Assembly: GCF_002879615.1 (NCBI RefSeq)
Contig: NZ_PNRF01000007.1
Coordinates: 194,939 to 258,938 of the forward strand
Direction of reading: 5' to 3'
DNA length: 64,000 nucleotides
Source: Billgrantia endophytica
Lineage (GTDB): Bacteria > Pseudomonadota > Gammaproteobacteria > Pseudomonadales > Halomonadaceae
Shown piece by piece: positions 47,884 to 56,915 of the stretch. The notes beneath the pieces are model-generated. The model was not told the origin of the DNA. It did no database searches and was given only the letters and a program-made list of their open reading frames with translations. The position numbers and the translations under genes are program-made. Position 1 is the stretch's first letter; each line of letters opens with the position of its first letter.

Positions 47884-49275
47884 ATGTCAGCTACCGACAA
47901 TACCCACGACGATACGGCTGCCTCACGAACGCTGGAACCGCTGGACCGCCAAGGCCTCCTGAAGTTTCTCATCCCCTCCCTGATCGGCGTCAGCCTGTTC
48001 CTGATCCCCTTTCAGGTCGGCGGTACCATCAACATCGGCATGGGCTTCATGGCGGATGGTCTCAAGGCGTTACTCGACGGCGCCCTCCCGGCCATTGCCG
48101 TTGGGGTTCTCGTGCTGTCGGTGCTGGCCACGCTCTACGTCAAGCTGGCCCGCCCCGGCTGGGCCGACAGGGGAACGCTGCATGACATGTTCCACGTCGG
48201 CCCGGCGTGGTTCGGCATGCGCATTGCGGGCGCCGTCTTCGCGCTGATGACCTTCTTCCAGTTCGGGCCCGAATTCATCACCGCCTCATTCACCGGCGGG
48301 GTGATACTCAACGATCTGGCCCCGGTATTGCTTACCTTCTTCTTCTTCGCCGCCCTGCTGCTGCCCTTCCTGGTGGACTTCGGCTTCATGGAGTTCATCG
48401 GCAGCCTGATGCGCAAGCCGTTCCGTTTCATCTTCAACCTGCCCGGCCGCAGCGCCATCGATGCCACCGCCTCGTGGATGGGCTCAGGCACCGTGGGCGT
48501 GCTGATCACCGCCCAGCAGTATGAGAAAGGCTTTTATAACCGGCGCGAGGCCTCGGTCATCGCCACCAATTTCTCCATCGTCTCGATCGCCTTCAGCCTG
48601 TTGATTACCAGTTTCATCGGCATCAACCACCTGTTCATCCAATTCTACTTCACCGTGGTCGTGGCCGGCCTGACCGCAGCGGTCATCGTGCCGCGACTGC
48701 CGCCCTTGTCCCGCAAGCCGGATACCTACTACGAGCCAGTGGGTTGCCAGCTCGCCGAGAAACGCACCGACAACGTGGGGCTGCTGCGGTACAGCCTGCG
48801 GCAGGCAGTGCGGCGTGCCGAACGAGCACCCGGCCCGCGCGAGCTGGCACGCAATGCCCTGTTCAATGTCGCCGACATCTTCCTGGCCCTGTTGCCGCTG
48901 GTGTTCGCCATCGGGACCGTGGCGCTGATACTGGCCGAATTCACACCGCTGTTCACCTGGCTTTCCTACCCCATGGTGCCGATACTCGAATTGTTGCGTA
49001 TCCCCGAGGCCGAGGCTGCCGCCCCTGCCACGCTGGTGGGCTTCGCCGACATGTTCCTGCCGGCGGTGCTGGCCACCAACATCGAGAGCGAGCTGACCCG
49101 TTTCGTGATCGCCTGCCTGTCGCTGACCCAGTTGATCTACATGTCCGAGATCGGCGCGCTGCTGCTGAAGTCGAAGATCCCCATCAAGCTATGGGAGCTG
49201 GTGGTGATCTTCCTGCTGCGCACCGCCATCACCCTGCCGATCATCGCCTTCATGGCCCATACCTTCTTCTTCTGA
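47884..49275 (+). CDS. YjiH-type nucleoside-recognition (Gate) membrane transporter
   Basis: A 463-residue polytopic protein with about ten membrane segments. 'LLKFLIPSLIGVSLFLIPFQVGGTINIGMGFMAD' begins the protein, and the 'PGRSAIDATASWMGSGTVGVLITAQQYEKGFYNRREASVIATNFS' Gate-domain motif is characteristic of YjiH proteins. It is placed between the ureohydrolase and decarboxylase genes, so a guanidino compound (arginine, 2-ketoarginine or 4-guanidinobutyrate) is the probable substrate. A paralog in the hut locus (59441-60772) suggests the family takes up amidine/imidazole-type compounds. I chose the ATG at 47884 after GGGAAG. Confidence 0.85.
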   Translation: MSATDNTHDDTAASRTLEPLDRQGLLKFLIPSLIGVSLFLIPFQVGGTINIGMGFMADGLKALLDGALPAIAVGVLVLSVLATLYVKLARPGWADRGTLHDMFHVGPAWFGMRIAGAVFALMTFFQFGPEFITASFTGGVILNDLAPVLLTFFFFAALLLPFLVDFGFMEFIGSLMRKPFRFIFNLPGRSAIDATASWMGSGTVGVLITAQQYEKGFYNRREASVIATNFSIVSIAFSLLITSFIGINHLFIQFYFTVVVAGLTAAVIVPRLPPLSRKPDTYYEPVGCQLAEKRTDNVGLLRYSLRQAVRRAERAPGPRELARNALFNVADIFLALLPLVFAIGTVALILAEFTPLFTWLSYPMVPILELLRIPEAEAAAPATLVGFADMFLPAVLATNIESELTRFVIACLSLTQLIYMSEIGALLLKSKIPIKLWELVVIFLLRTAITLPIIAFMAHTFFF

Positions 49276-49284
49276 GGTCACACG

Positions 49285-50904
49285 ATGGCATCCGATACCC
49301 TGTCCTGCGCCCACCTCCTGCTGCACCTGCTGCGCGACACCTACGGTGTCGATACCGTATTCGGCATCCCCGGGGTGCACACGGTAGCGCTCTATCGCGG
49401 CCTGGAAAGCGGTGGAGTGCGACATGTCACCCCGCGTCATGAACAGGGGGCCGGTTTCATGGCCGACGGATACGCCCGCGCCAGCGGCAAGCCCGGCGTC
49501 TGCTTCATCATTACCGGCCCGGGCATGACCAACATTGCCACCGCCATGGGCCAGGCGCTGGGCGATTCGGTGCCGATGCTGGTGATCTCCAGCGTCAATC
49601 GCCGCGATACACTGGGACGCGGCCAGGGTCGCCTGCATGAATTGCCCAATCAGCAGCAGTTGTTGGCAGGCGTCTCGCGCTTCAGCCATACCCTGCTCGA
49701 CCCGAACGCCCTTCCTGAAACCCTGGCCCGTGCCTTCGCCGTGTTTCGCAGCGAGCGTCCCGGGCCGGTCCATATCGAGATACCCATCGACCTCTTCGAT
49801 GCTCCAGCCACCCCACCTCCACGCTGGGAACCACCGATCCTCTATCGTGCCGCCCCGGACCCCCGGGGCCTGGCCAGGGCCGCCCAATGGATGCACGAGG
49901 CAACTCACCCCCTGGTGCTGCTGGGCGGTGGCTGCGTGGACGCCTGCGAGGCAGCGCGCGCCCTGGTGGAACGCCTCGATGCCCCCACGGTGACCACCAT
50001 CAATGCCAAGGGGCTGCTGGGAAGAGCCCACCCGCTGGACCTGGGGGCCAACGCCGCCCTGCCCGCGGTACGCGAACTGGCCCGCCACGCCGACGTGATC
50101 CTGGCCGTGGGTACCGAACTCGGCGAGACAGACTATGACGTCGTCTTTGACGACGGCTTCACCCTGACCGGCCGCTTGATTCGCATCGACCTGGATGCCC
50201 AGCAGCTGGTGCGCAACCAGGGCGTCAGCCTGGGCCTGGTTGGCGACGCGCGGCGCAGCCTGGAACTGCTGCTGGAGCACTTTCCAGCACCGCTGTCACG
50301 AGGTGGCGCCGAACGAACCCGTCAAGCGTTGGCCGCCCTCGACCTGGCCCATGACCCGGCTTTCTCCTCCTTCGTACCGCTCTACGCCGTACTGCAGGAA
50401 GCCATTCCCGAGGCGATTCTGGTCGGTGACTCCACCGCACCGGTCTACGCCGGCAACCATCTGCTTTCACAACCGGAACCACGGCGCTACTTCAATGCCT
50501 CCACCGGCTACGGCACCCTAGGCTATGGCCTGCCCGCGGCCCTCGGCGCCCGGCTCGCCCGGCCCGACCTGCCGGTGGTGGCGCTGGTCGGTGATGGCGG
50601 CGTGATGTTTACCCTGTCGGAACTGGCGACCGCCGTGGAGGAGCGCCTGCCGGTCGTGGTCATGCTGTGGCACAACCAGGGCTATGAGGAAATTCGCCGC
50701 TACATGGACGCCCACGGGGTCGAACGCACCGGCGTCGACATACGAGCGCCCGACTTCCTTGCCCTGGCCCGTGGCTTCGATTGCATGGCTGCGCATGTCG
50801 GTAGCCCGGATGCGCTCGCCCAGGCCCTGGCCAGCCGTCCGATGGACGGCCCCTTCCTGATCGAAGTGGACGCGGCAGCCTGGCAGCGTTCACTGTCGCC
50901 TTGA
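49285..50904 (+). CDS. aruI: TPP-dependent decarboxylase, probable 5-guanidino-2-oxopentanoate (2-ketoarginine) decarboxylase
   Basis: A 539-residue acetolactate-synthase-like enzyme. Glu53 in 'VTPRHEQGAGFMADGYARASGKPG' is the TPP-activating glutamate, the central domain resembles a DHS-like fold, and the C-terminal TPP/Mg site is 'ALVGDGGVMFTLSELATAVEERLPVVVMLWHNQGYEEIR'. No regulatory small subunit gene accompanies it, arguing against branched-chain amino acid synthesis. With a downstream aldehyde dehydrogenase and upstream guanidinobutyrase, the AruI function (2-ketoarginine to 4-guanidinobutyraldehyde plus CO2) fits best. Confidence 0.82.
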   Translation: MASDTLSCAHLLLHLLRDTYGVDTVFGIPGVHTVALYRGLESGGVRHVTPRHEQGAGFMADGYARASGKPGVCFIITGPGMTNIATAMGQALGDSVPMLVISSVNRRDTLGRGQGRLHELPNQQQLLAGVSRFSHTLLDPNALPETLARAFAVFRSERPGPVHIEIPIDLFDAPATPPPRWEPPILYRAAPDPRGLARAAQWMHEATHPLVLLGGGCVDACEAARALVERLDAPTVTTINAKGLLGRAHPLDLGANAALPAVRELARHADVILAVGTELGETDYDVVFDDGFTLTGRLIRIDLDAQQLVRNQGVSLGLVGDARRSLELLLEHFPAPLSRGGAERTRQALAALDLAHDPAFSSFVPLYAVLQEAIPEAILVGDSTAPVYAGNHLLSQPEPRRYFNASTGYGTLGYGLPAALGARLARPDLPVVALVGDGGVMFTLSELATAVEERLPVVVMLWHNQGYEEIRRYMDAHGVERTGVDIRAPDFLALARGFDCMAAHVGSPDALAQALASRPMDGPFLIEVDAAAWQRSLSP

Positions 50905-50918
50905 TAGCAGGACTTCCC

Positions 50919-52364
50919 ATGCAACGACTCGACAAACAGTTCATCGACAACCAGTGGGTGACCTCTGCCGCAACCCGCTTTCTGCCGGTGACGAATCCCT
51001 TCACCGAGCAGGTGGTTGCCGAGGTGACCGCTGGCGACCCCACCGACGTCGACGCAGCGGTGGCTGCCGCGCACCGGGCACTGCCTGACTGGCGAACCAC
51101 TTCCGGTTCACAGCGCGGCGCCTATCTCGACGCCTTTGCCGACGCCTTGACCCGCCGCCGGGAAGAACTGACCCGACTCTCTTCCCTGAATAACGGCAAG
51201 GTGCTGGCAGAAGCGGCTATCGATCTGGACGATGCCATCGCCTGCTACCGCTACTATGCCGGGCAGGCGCGGCACCTCGAGCAGCGTCAGGGCGCCATTG
51301 TCCCCATCGGGATGGACAGCGTCGAGGCACGCAGCTACCACGATCCGGTGGGCGTGGTGGGGCTGATCACGCCCTGGAACTTCCCACTGGTCACCAGCGC
51401 CTGGAAGCTCGCCCCGGCACTTGCCGCGGGTTGCACCGCGGTGCTCAAGCCATCGGAAGTGACCCCTCTGCCCGAGTTGGCCCTGGCCGACATCGCGCTG
51501 GAAATAGGCCTGCCTGCGGGCGTCTTCAATCTCCTGCTTGGCGACGGGGATGGCGTCGGCGCGCCACTCGGCCGGCATGCCGGCATCGACAAGATCTCCT
51601 TCACCGGCAGCAACCGGGTCGGCGAGGCGATCATGCATGCCGCAGCCGATCGCACCGCCGGCGTCGCACTGGAATTGGGCGGCAAGTCGCCGATCCTGGT
51701 CATGGAGGATGCCGACCCCGGGCAGGCCGCCGACTGGGTCATGGCCGGTATCTATTTCAATGCCGGACAGATCTGTTCGGCCACATCGAGGCTGTTGGTG
51801 CACGAGGCCGTCGCCGACCCCCTCTACGCGGAATTGGCCAACCGTATCGATGCCCTGACCCTTGGCGACCCGCTGGCTGCGGGTACCGACATGGGCCCCA
51901 TGGTCAGCGCTCGTCAGCGTGAGGCCGTGCAGCGCTACCTCGGGATCGCGGAGCAGGAAGGACTGAGAGTGGTGCGGGATGCCCGCCATCGAACGCTCCC
52001 CGGGACGGGCTATTTCCTCGCCCCGACACTCTACCGCGACGTACCCGTGGAGAGCCGACTCTGGCGTGAGGAAATATTCGGACCGGTCCTCTGCGCACGC
52101 AGCGTGGCAAGTGAAACGGAAGCCGTCGAGCTGGCCAATGACAGCGACTTCGGCCTTGCCGCCACCGTTGTCAGCGGCAGTGTCGAGCGCGCACGACGAA
52201 TCGGGCGTCAGCTCCAGGCTGGCAGCGTCTGGTTCAACAGCGAGCAATTGGTTCCGCCGGAAACCGGCTGGGGCGGTGTCAAGCGCAGCGGTATCGGCCG
52301 CGAGCTGGGTCCGTGGGGGCTATCGGCCTATCTGGAGGTAAAGCACCTTATCGGCCCTGTGTGA
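50919..52364 (+). CDS. kauB: Aldehyde dehydrogenase, probable 4-guanidinobutyraldehyde dehydrogenase
   Basis: A 481-residue NAD(P)-dependent aldehyde dehydrogenase. Catalytic Glu252 is in 'LELGGKSPIL' and Cys286 in 'NAGQICSATSRL'; 'TPWNFPLVTSAWKLAPALAAG' is the coenzyme-binding entry. I chose the ATG at 50919 after AGCAGGAC; the frame also has a TTG at 50901 overlapping the previous stop. Context points to oxidation of 4-guanidinobutyraldehyde to 4-guanidinobutyrate. Related betaine-aldehyde and gamma-aminobutyraldehyde activities cannot be excluded. It is last in the operon. Confidence 0.85.
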   Translation: MQRLDKQFIDNQWVTSAATRFLPVTNPFTEQVVAEVTAGDPTDVDAAVAAAHRALPDWRTTSGSQRGAYLDAFADALTRRREELTRLSSLNNGKVLAEAAIDLDDAIACYRYYAGQARHLEQRQGAIVPIGMDSVEARSYHDPVGVVGLITPWNFPLVTSAWKLAPALAAGCTAVLKPSEVTPLPELALADIALEIGLPAGVFNLLLGDGDGVGAPLGRHAGIDKISFTGSNRVGEAIMHAAADRTAGVALELGGKSPILVMEDADPGQAADWVMAGIYFNAGQICSATSRLLVHEAVADPLYAELANRIDALTLGDPLAAGTDMGPMVSARQREAVQRYLGIAEQEGLRVVRDARHRTLPGTGYFLAPTLYRDVPVESRLWREEIFGPVLCARSVASETEAVELANDSDFGLAATVVSGSVERARRIGRQLQAGSVWFNSEQLVPPETGWGGVKRSGIGRELGPWGLSAYLEVKHLIGPV

Positions 52365-52371
52365 AAAAGCG

Positions 52372-52401
52372 AAGGCGGCTCCTGTCATAGGCAGCCGCCT
52401 T
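52372..52401 (+). terminator. Terminator after the guanidino-acid operon
   Basis: AAGGCGGCT (52372-52380) pairs with AGCCGCCTT (52393-52401) and is followed by CTTGCG. A second GCCGGC...GCCGGC hairpin near 52430-52446 could serve the convergent Spy-like gene. Confidence 0.6.
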
Positions 52402-52455
52402 CTTGCGCTTGCGCGTGTCGACGTCATGCCGGCCCATGGCCGGCCGATGTTCCGC

Positions 52456-52932
52456 TTATTGCGGCGGTGGCTGTTGCTGTTGCTGCTGTTGCATCTGCTC
52501 CTGCATCTGGCGCATCTGCTCTTCCTGCTCCTGCACCTGACGCTCGAGTTCGTCGCGCTGCTCCTGGTTGAGCGCGGCCTCGATGCGTGCCTGCAGCAGA
52601 ACGCTGTCGGCGGTCATCTCACCGGTCAACTGGCCGAGCCTGTCCGCATCCTGACGAATCGCATTTTCATCGTAGTCGGCACGCACGTGACCCTGCAGTT
52701 GCTGTTGAAGTGCCTGGGCTTCCTGCTCCTTGGTCTGGAGGCTGGTCTGGGTCTCGCTCAACAGGCTGGAGATCTCCTGCCGCTGCGCGTCATCGAGTCC
52801 AACCAGCTCATCGAGTTGATTCACGGCATCTTCGGGGCCGGGAGCCGCGCCCTGCATCTGCTGCTGGGCCACTGCTGGTGTCGCCATCATCAATGTCAGG
52901 AACGATGCGAAAACAAGTTTGGCTAAGCTCAT
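52456..52932 (-). CDS. Spy/CpxP-like periplasmic helical protein with Gln-rich tail
   Basis: A 158-residue secreted protein (signal peptide MSLAKLVFASFLTLMMATPAVA). The mature part is helical and charged: 'LDELVGLDDAQRQEISSLLSETQTSLQTKEQEAQALQQQLQGHV' and a coiled coil that ends in an uninterrupted Gln run and Pro residues. The ATG at 52932 follows GGAGAT. Overall design resembles Spy/CpxP envelope-stress chaperones (DUF4168/LTXXQ-like), but the LTxxQ motifs are not clear, so the assignment is tentative. Confidence 0.7.
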   Translation of the reverse strand: MSLAKLVFASFLTLMMATPAVAQQQMQGAAPGPEDAVNQLDELVGLDDAQRQEISSLLSETQTSLQTKEQEAQALQQQLQGHVRADYDENAIRQDADRLGQLTGEMTADSVLLQARIEAALNQEQRDELERQVQEQEEQMRQMQEQMQQQQQQQPPPQ

Positions 52933-53147
52933 GTAATCTCCGTTGCTTGGTATACTAGTCACACGACCCTAACGCGTTTGTCCCGCTTCTTGACACCCTC
53001 TTCATGTGATGAAATGTAACGGCAACAAACACTTCGCCAAACTTCCATCGGCAAGCGCAGTTCACAGAACAGCCTTGCCTTGCCTTCACACCCTGGCGAT
53101 ATGGCGTAAAATCCCGAGCCGATGCCCGGTCTCAAGAAGGAATCCGC

Positions 53148-53636
53148 ATGATCCGCATCCGCCCCTATCACCCCGACGACTGGCCCGCCATATGGGACTT
53201 CATGGCTCCCGTCTTTCACGCTGGCGATACCTACGCCGTTCCCCGGGCAATCAGCGAGTCCGATGCCCATCGCATGTGGGTCGAGCTGCCTCGAGCGGTC
53301 AGGGTCGCCGAGGATGCCGCTGGCAACGTCCTGGGCACTTACTACCTCAAGCCCAATCAGCCAGGCCCCGGCAGCCACGTCTGCAACAGCGGCTACCTGG
53401 TTGCCGAGAAGGCGCGTGGGCAAGGCATTGCCGGCAAGCTCTGCGGCGACTCCCTCGTCCTGGCCCGGGAGCTCGGCTTCATCGCCATGCAATACAACAT
53501 GGTGGTGGCCACCAACGAAGTCGCCATTCGCCAATGGCAGAAGCACGGCTTCTCCATCGTGGGTACCCTGCCCTGTGCTTTTCGCCATCCGGAGCAGGGC
53601 CTGGTCGATGCCCATGTGATGTATCGGCTTCTATAG
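53148..53636 (+). CDS. GNAT-family N-acetyltransferase
   Basis: A 162-residue acetyltransferase. 'MIRIRPYHPDDWPAIWDFMAPVF' starts the fold, and the acetyl-CoA loop is 'VAEKARGQGIAGKLCGDSLVLARELGF'. 'VATNEVAIRQWQKHGFSIVGTLP' forms the C-terminal strands. The substrate is unknown. It is monocistronic, divergent from the Spy-like gene; the 52933-53147 gap must hold both promoters, but no clear boxes were seen. Confidence 0.88.
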   Translation: MIRIRPYHPDDWPAIWDFMAPVFHAGDTYAVPRAISESDAHRMWVELPRAVRVAEDAAGNVLGTYYLKPNQPGPGSHVCNSGYLVAEKARGQGIAGKLCGDSLVLARELGFIAMQYNMVVATNEVAIRQWQKHGFSIVGTLPCAFRHPEQGLVDAHVMYRLL

Positions 53637-53743
53637 TCCGATCCATGGCCAGACGGGTGCCAGCCGTTCATCGACGAGACGTCTGTCGACTCGCGTTCCG
53701 CTGGTTCGACCTTGTAACAACCACGTGACAATGCCGATTGACC

Positions 53744-53789
53744 CTGTCGGGTTGGCTGGGGCATGCTCCCCAAGGGACTGACCCGACAG
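53744..53789 (+). promoter_or_regulatory. Nested hairpin in the leader of TRAP system 2
   Basis: CTGTCGGGT (53744-53752) pairs with ACCCGACAG (53781-53789), enclosing a second TGGGG/CCCCA stem. It ends 1-2 bp before the GAGG ribosome site of the dctP-like gene. It could be an RNA structure controlling translation or a DNA operator for an unidentified regulator. Confidence 0.5.
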
Positions 53790-53802
53790 AGGAAAAACGA
53801 TA

Positions 53803-54798
53803 ATGAAAAGCTTTGCACGCAGCACGCTGGCACTGGGTGTATCCCTTGCCCTGGCCTCCATCGCCAACGCTTCCGAGTTCGCCGATATGGAACCGGTCAC
53901 GCTTCGCCTGGCCCACGTGGTCAACGAGCAGGACGGTTTTCATATCGCCGCGGTCAAGTTTCAGGAACTGGTCACCGAGCGCACCGAGGGCGCCATCAGC
54001 GTGGATATCTACCCGAACGCATCACTGGGCGATGAACGCACCCTGCTCGAGGGCATGCAGATCGGCACCGTGGACATGGGTGTGATCACCAATGGTCCCG
54101 TCGCGAATTTCGTCGAAGAGATGGCGGTGTTCGAGCTTCCCTTCCTTTTCCCCTCGCCCGAAGCCGCCTACGAGATACTCGACGGCCCCATCGGCCAGGA
54201 ACTGCTCGACAAGCTGGAAGACGTCAATCTGAAGGGTCTGGCCTATGCCGAGCGCGGCTTCCGCAACCTGACCAACAGCGAGCGGGCGGTGCGGACCCCC
54301 GAGGATCTCGACGGATTGCGCATCCGTGTCATGGAAAACCCCGTCTACACCGACACCTTCCGGGAATTGGGTGCCAATGCCATACCGATGGCGTGGACCG
54401 AAGCCTTGACCGCCATGCAGCAGGGCACCATCGATGGCCAGGAAAACCCGGTCAACGTTATCCATTCGTTCAACCTGAACGAGACCCAGGCCCACATGAC
54501 GGTGTCGCGGCACACCTATGCACCGGCCATCTTCGTCATGGGCATGCCGATATGGAACCAGTTGCCCGGAGCGGCCCAGGACGTGCTGGTGCAAGCCGCC
54601 CAGGAAGCCGCCGAGCACGAGCGTCGCGTCAATGCCGACATGGAAGCCGAACAGCTGGATGAGCTGCGTGCCGCCGGCATGGAAATCGTCGAGGAGCCCG
54701 ATATCGCCGCCTTCCAGGAGGCTGTCGCACCGGTCTACGAGAAATACGGCGACCAGTTCGGTGACTACCTGACGCGCATCCGGGGAGCGCTGGAATAA
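53803..54798 (+). CDS. TRAP transporter substrate-binding protein (DctP family), system 2
   Basis: A 331-residue periplasmic protein with a signal peptide (MKSFARSTLALGVSLALASIANA). 'VTLRLAHVVNEQDGFHIAAVKFQELVTERTEGAISVDIYPNASLGDERTLLEGMQIGTVDMGVI' is the DctP core, with the binding arginine in 'LDGLRIRVMENPVYTDTFRELGANAIPMAWTEALTAMQQGTIDGQENP'. Its closest-looking relatives are C4-dicarboxylate or sialic-acid-type binders. The ribosome site is GAGGAAAA. It heads a dctP-dctQ-dctM operon. Confidence 0.94.
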   Translation: MKSFARSTLALGVSLALASIANASEFADMEPVTLRLAHVVNEQDGFHIAAVKFQELVTERTEGAISVDIYPNASLGDERTLLEGMQIGTVDMGVITNGPVANFVEEMAVFELPFLFPSPEAAYEILDGPIGQELLDKLEDVNLKGLAYAERGFRNLTNSERAVRTPEDLDGLRIRVMENPVYTDTFRELGANAIPMAWTEALTAMQQGTIDGQENPVNVIHSFNLNETQAHMTVSRHTYAPAIFVMGMPIWNQLPGAAQDVLVQAAQEAAEHERRVNADMEAEQLDELRAAGMEIVEEPDIAAFQEAVAPVYEKYGDQFGDYLTRIRGALE

Positions 54799-55341
54799 GT
54801 GCCGAATCGATTCCGTTCGCTGCTGGCGCCGCTGCAGCGCATTGAACTCGCCATCGATGCCATCATTCAGCCCGTGGTCTTCATGGGCATGGTGGCATTG
54901 ATTGGCGTCATCACCCTGCAGATCGTCTCGCGCGTCTTCTTCTCCGCCGTCGGCTGGACAGAAGAAGTCGCGCGCTTCCTGCTGATATGGATCACCTTCC
55001 TGGGCGCCACCCTCGCGTTTCAGCGTGGCCGGCACATCGCCGTGACCTTTCTGGTCGACGCACTGCCGGGGCGCTTGCAGCAGCTGACGCGCATTGCCGC
55101 AATACTGGTAGTGCTTGGCTTCATGATTGCCTTGATCGTCATCGGCCATCGCTACATGCAAATGCAGAGCTTCCAGAAATCCGCGTCACTGCGGCTCTCC
55201 ATGACCTACGTCTATGCCATTATCCCGATCAGCGCGGCCCTCATGGCCTGGTATGCCCTGGTCGATCTTGTCGAGCTGATCGTCAAGGGGCCCCAGGCCA
55301 CCGATACCGGCAGCCCTACCGCCGAGGAGCCTCCGCCATGA
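54799..55341 (+). CDS. TRAP transporter small permease (DctQ family), system 2
   Basis: A 180-residue protein with four membrane segments and 'VGWTEEVARFLLIWITFLGATLAFQRGRHIAVTFLVDAL', the DctQ signature. The start is GTG, directly after the dctP-like stop codon (no gap), and its stop overlaps the DctM ATG. Translation is therefore coupled through all three genes. Confidence 0.9.
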   Translation: MPNRFRSLLAPLQRIELAIDAIIQPVVFMGMVALIGVITLQIVSRVFFSAVGWTEEVARFLLIWITFLGATLAFQRGRHIAVTFLVDALPGRLQQLTRIAAILVVLGFMIALIVIGHRYMQMQSFQKSASLRLSMTYVYAIIPISAALMAWYALVDLVELIVKGPQATDTGSPTAEEPPP

Positions 55342-56597
55342 CGGGCCTGCTGTTCGCGCTATTCTTTCTCTTCATGCTGCTGGGCGTACCCATCGCACTC
55401 GCTATCGGCGCAAGCACTCTGCTTGCCCTCAATGCGCAGGGCGTGCCGTTGATGGTTGTCACCCAGCAGATGTTCCAGGGAATCAACTCCTTCGCCCTGG
55501 TGGCGGTCCCGATGTTCATTCTCGCCGGCGATGTGATGGCCCAGGGCAAGGTGAGCGAGAAGCTGGTCGACTTTGCCGACTCGCTGTTCGGCTTTCTCAA
55601 GGGAGGGCTGTCGATCGTCACGGTACTGGCGGGTATGTTCTTTGCCGCCATTTCCGGCTCCGGGGCAGCCACCACTGCCGCGGTCGGTTCCAGCCTGGTC
55701 CCCGAACTGCGCAAGAAGGGCTACGACCCGGCTTCGGCTGCCGCTCTGATCGCCGCCAGCGGGACCATCGGGGTGGTCATCCCACCCTCGGTACCGATGA
55801 TCATTTATGCCGTCATCGCCCAGCAGTCGGTATCGAAGCTGTTTCTCAACGGCTTCATCCCCGGCCTACTCATGGGACTCGGGTTGATGGCCATTGCCAT
55901 TGCCCAGGCCTACCGACGCAACTATCCCCGCGGTACCGCGCTGTCACTGGCTACCATCTGGCGCACTCTGAAGAGCGCCAGCTGGGGCCTGATGACCCCG
56001 ATGATCATCCTGGGCGGTATCTTTTCCGGCATTTTCACGCCCAGCGAAGCGGCGGTGGTGGCGGTCAACTACGCCCTGCTCGTATCGCTGTTCGTCTATC
56101 GCGACCTGACGTTGCCCGATGTCTATCGCATCCTGATCCGCTCGGCGATCACCACCTCGGTCATCATGCTGGTCATCGCCACGTCGGCGGTTCTGAGCTG
56201 GACGCTGTCGAGCTGGCAGGTGCCCGGCGCCATTGCCCATGCGATGCTGTCGCTTTCCACCAACCCCTACGTGATCATGCTGCTGGTCGTGGCCATCATA
56301 TTGCTGACGGGCGTGTTCATCGAAACGGCCAGCGCCTTGATCATTCTGACGCCGGTACTGCTGCCGCTAGTGCTGCAACTGGGTATCGATCCGATTCACT
56401 TCGGGCTGATCATCGTGGTGGGACTCGCCATCGGCATGATCACCCCTCCGGTGGCGATCAACCTCTACGTCGCATCATCGGTGGCCCAGCTACCTCTGGA
56501 ACGCATTACGCGCGCCATCATTCCCTATCTGGTGGGGCTGATCGGCATCCTGCTGCTGGTCGTCTATGTGCCGATCCTGCTGGGCATTTCCGGGTAG
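55338..56597 (+). CDS. TRAP transporter large permease (DctM family), system 2
   Basis: A 419-residue DctM protein: 'QMFQGINSFALVAVPMFILAGDVMAQGKVSEKLVDFADSLFGFLKGGLSIVTVLAGMFFAAISGSGAATTAAVGS' is the first conserved block, with 'SGTIGVVIPPSVPMIIYAV' later. The ATG at 55338 overlaps the DctQ stop (ATGA). It is clearly different in sequence from system 1, so the two are not recent duplicates. Confidence 0.94.
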   Translation: MTGLLFALFFLFMLLGVPIALAIGASTLLALNAQGVPLMVVTQQMFQGINSFALVAVPMFILAGDVMAQGKVSEKLVDFADSLFGFLKGGLSIVTVLAGMFFAAISGSGAATTAAVGSSLVPELRKKGYDPASAAALIAASGTIGVVIPPSVPMIIYAVIAQQSVSKLFLNGFIPGLLMGLGLMAIAIAQAYRRNYPRGTALSLATIWRTLKSASWGLMTPMIILGGIFSGIFTPSEAAVVAVNYALLVSLFVYRDLTLPDVYRILIRSAITTSVIMLVIATSAVLSWTLSSWQVPGAIAHAMLSLSTNPYVIMLLVVAIILLTGVFIETASALIILTPVLLPLVLQLGIDPIHFGLIIVVGLAIGMITPPVAINLYVASSVAQLPLERITRAIIPYLVGLIGILLLVVYVPILLGISG

Positions 56598-56675
56598 TCG
56601 TGGCTTGCCGCTTGACGCCGGAACGGCATTGGCCTCAGGCTTGCCGAAACCAGCCTCCTGTTGAAGGGACTCACC

Positions 56676-56915
56676 GTGATTCGAGTTACTCGCCTTCTGT
56701 CGTTCACCGGCGCCGCCCTGCCCATCGTACTGCTGGCCGGCTGCACCACCTACACGTTCGATGACGGCAGCCGTGAAACCCTCTGGGGCGTGCCCGCCGA
56801 GGAAGAAGCCCGGCGCCATGAAGACGACCGCCAAGCTGAAGGGGTTCGCTACCGCGTACCGGGGGAGGTTGAAGAGCCGCGGCCGGTCAACGGTGAAGAC
56901 GAAACACCACGCTGA
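56676..56915 (+). CDS. Small putative lipoprotein
   Basis: A 79-residue protein with a signal peptide and lipobox (VLLAGC, Cys at about residue 23). I chose the GTG at 56676, preceded by AAGGGA, because the signal then starts VIRVTRLLSFTG. The mature part is short, acidic and hydrophilic ('DDGSRETLWGVPAEEEARRHEDDRQAEG'). Family unknown. Its last 29 bp overlap the convergent methyltransferase gene. Confidence 0.72.
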   Translation: MIRVTRLLSFTGAALPIVLLAGCTTYTFDDGSRETLWGVPAEEEARRHEDDRQAEGVRYRVPGEVEEPRPVNGEDETPR

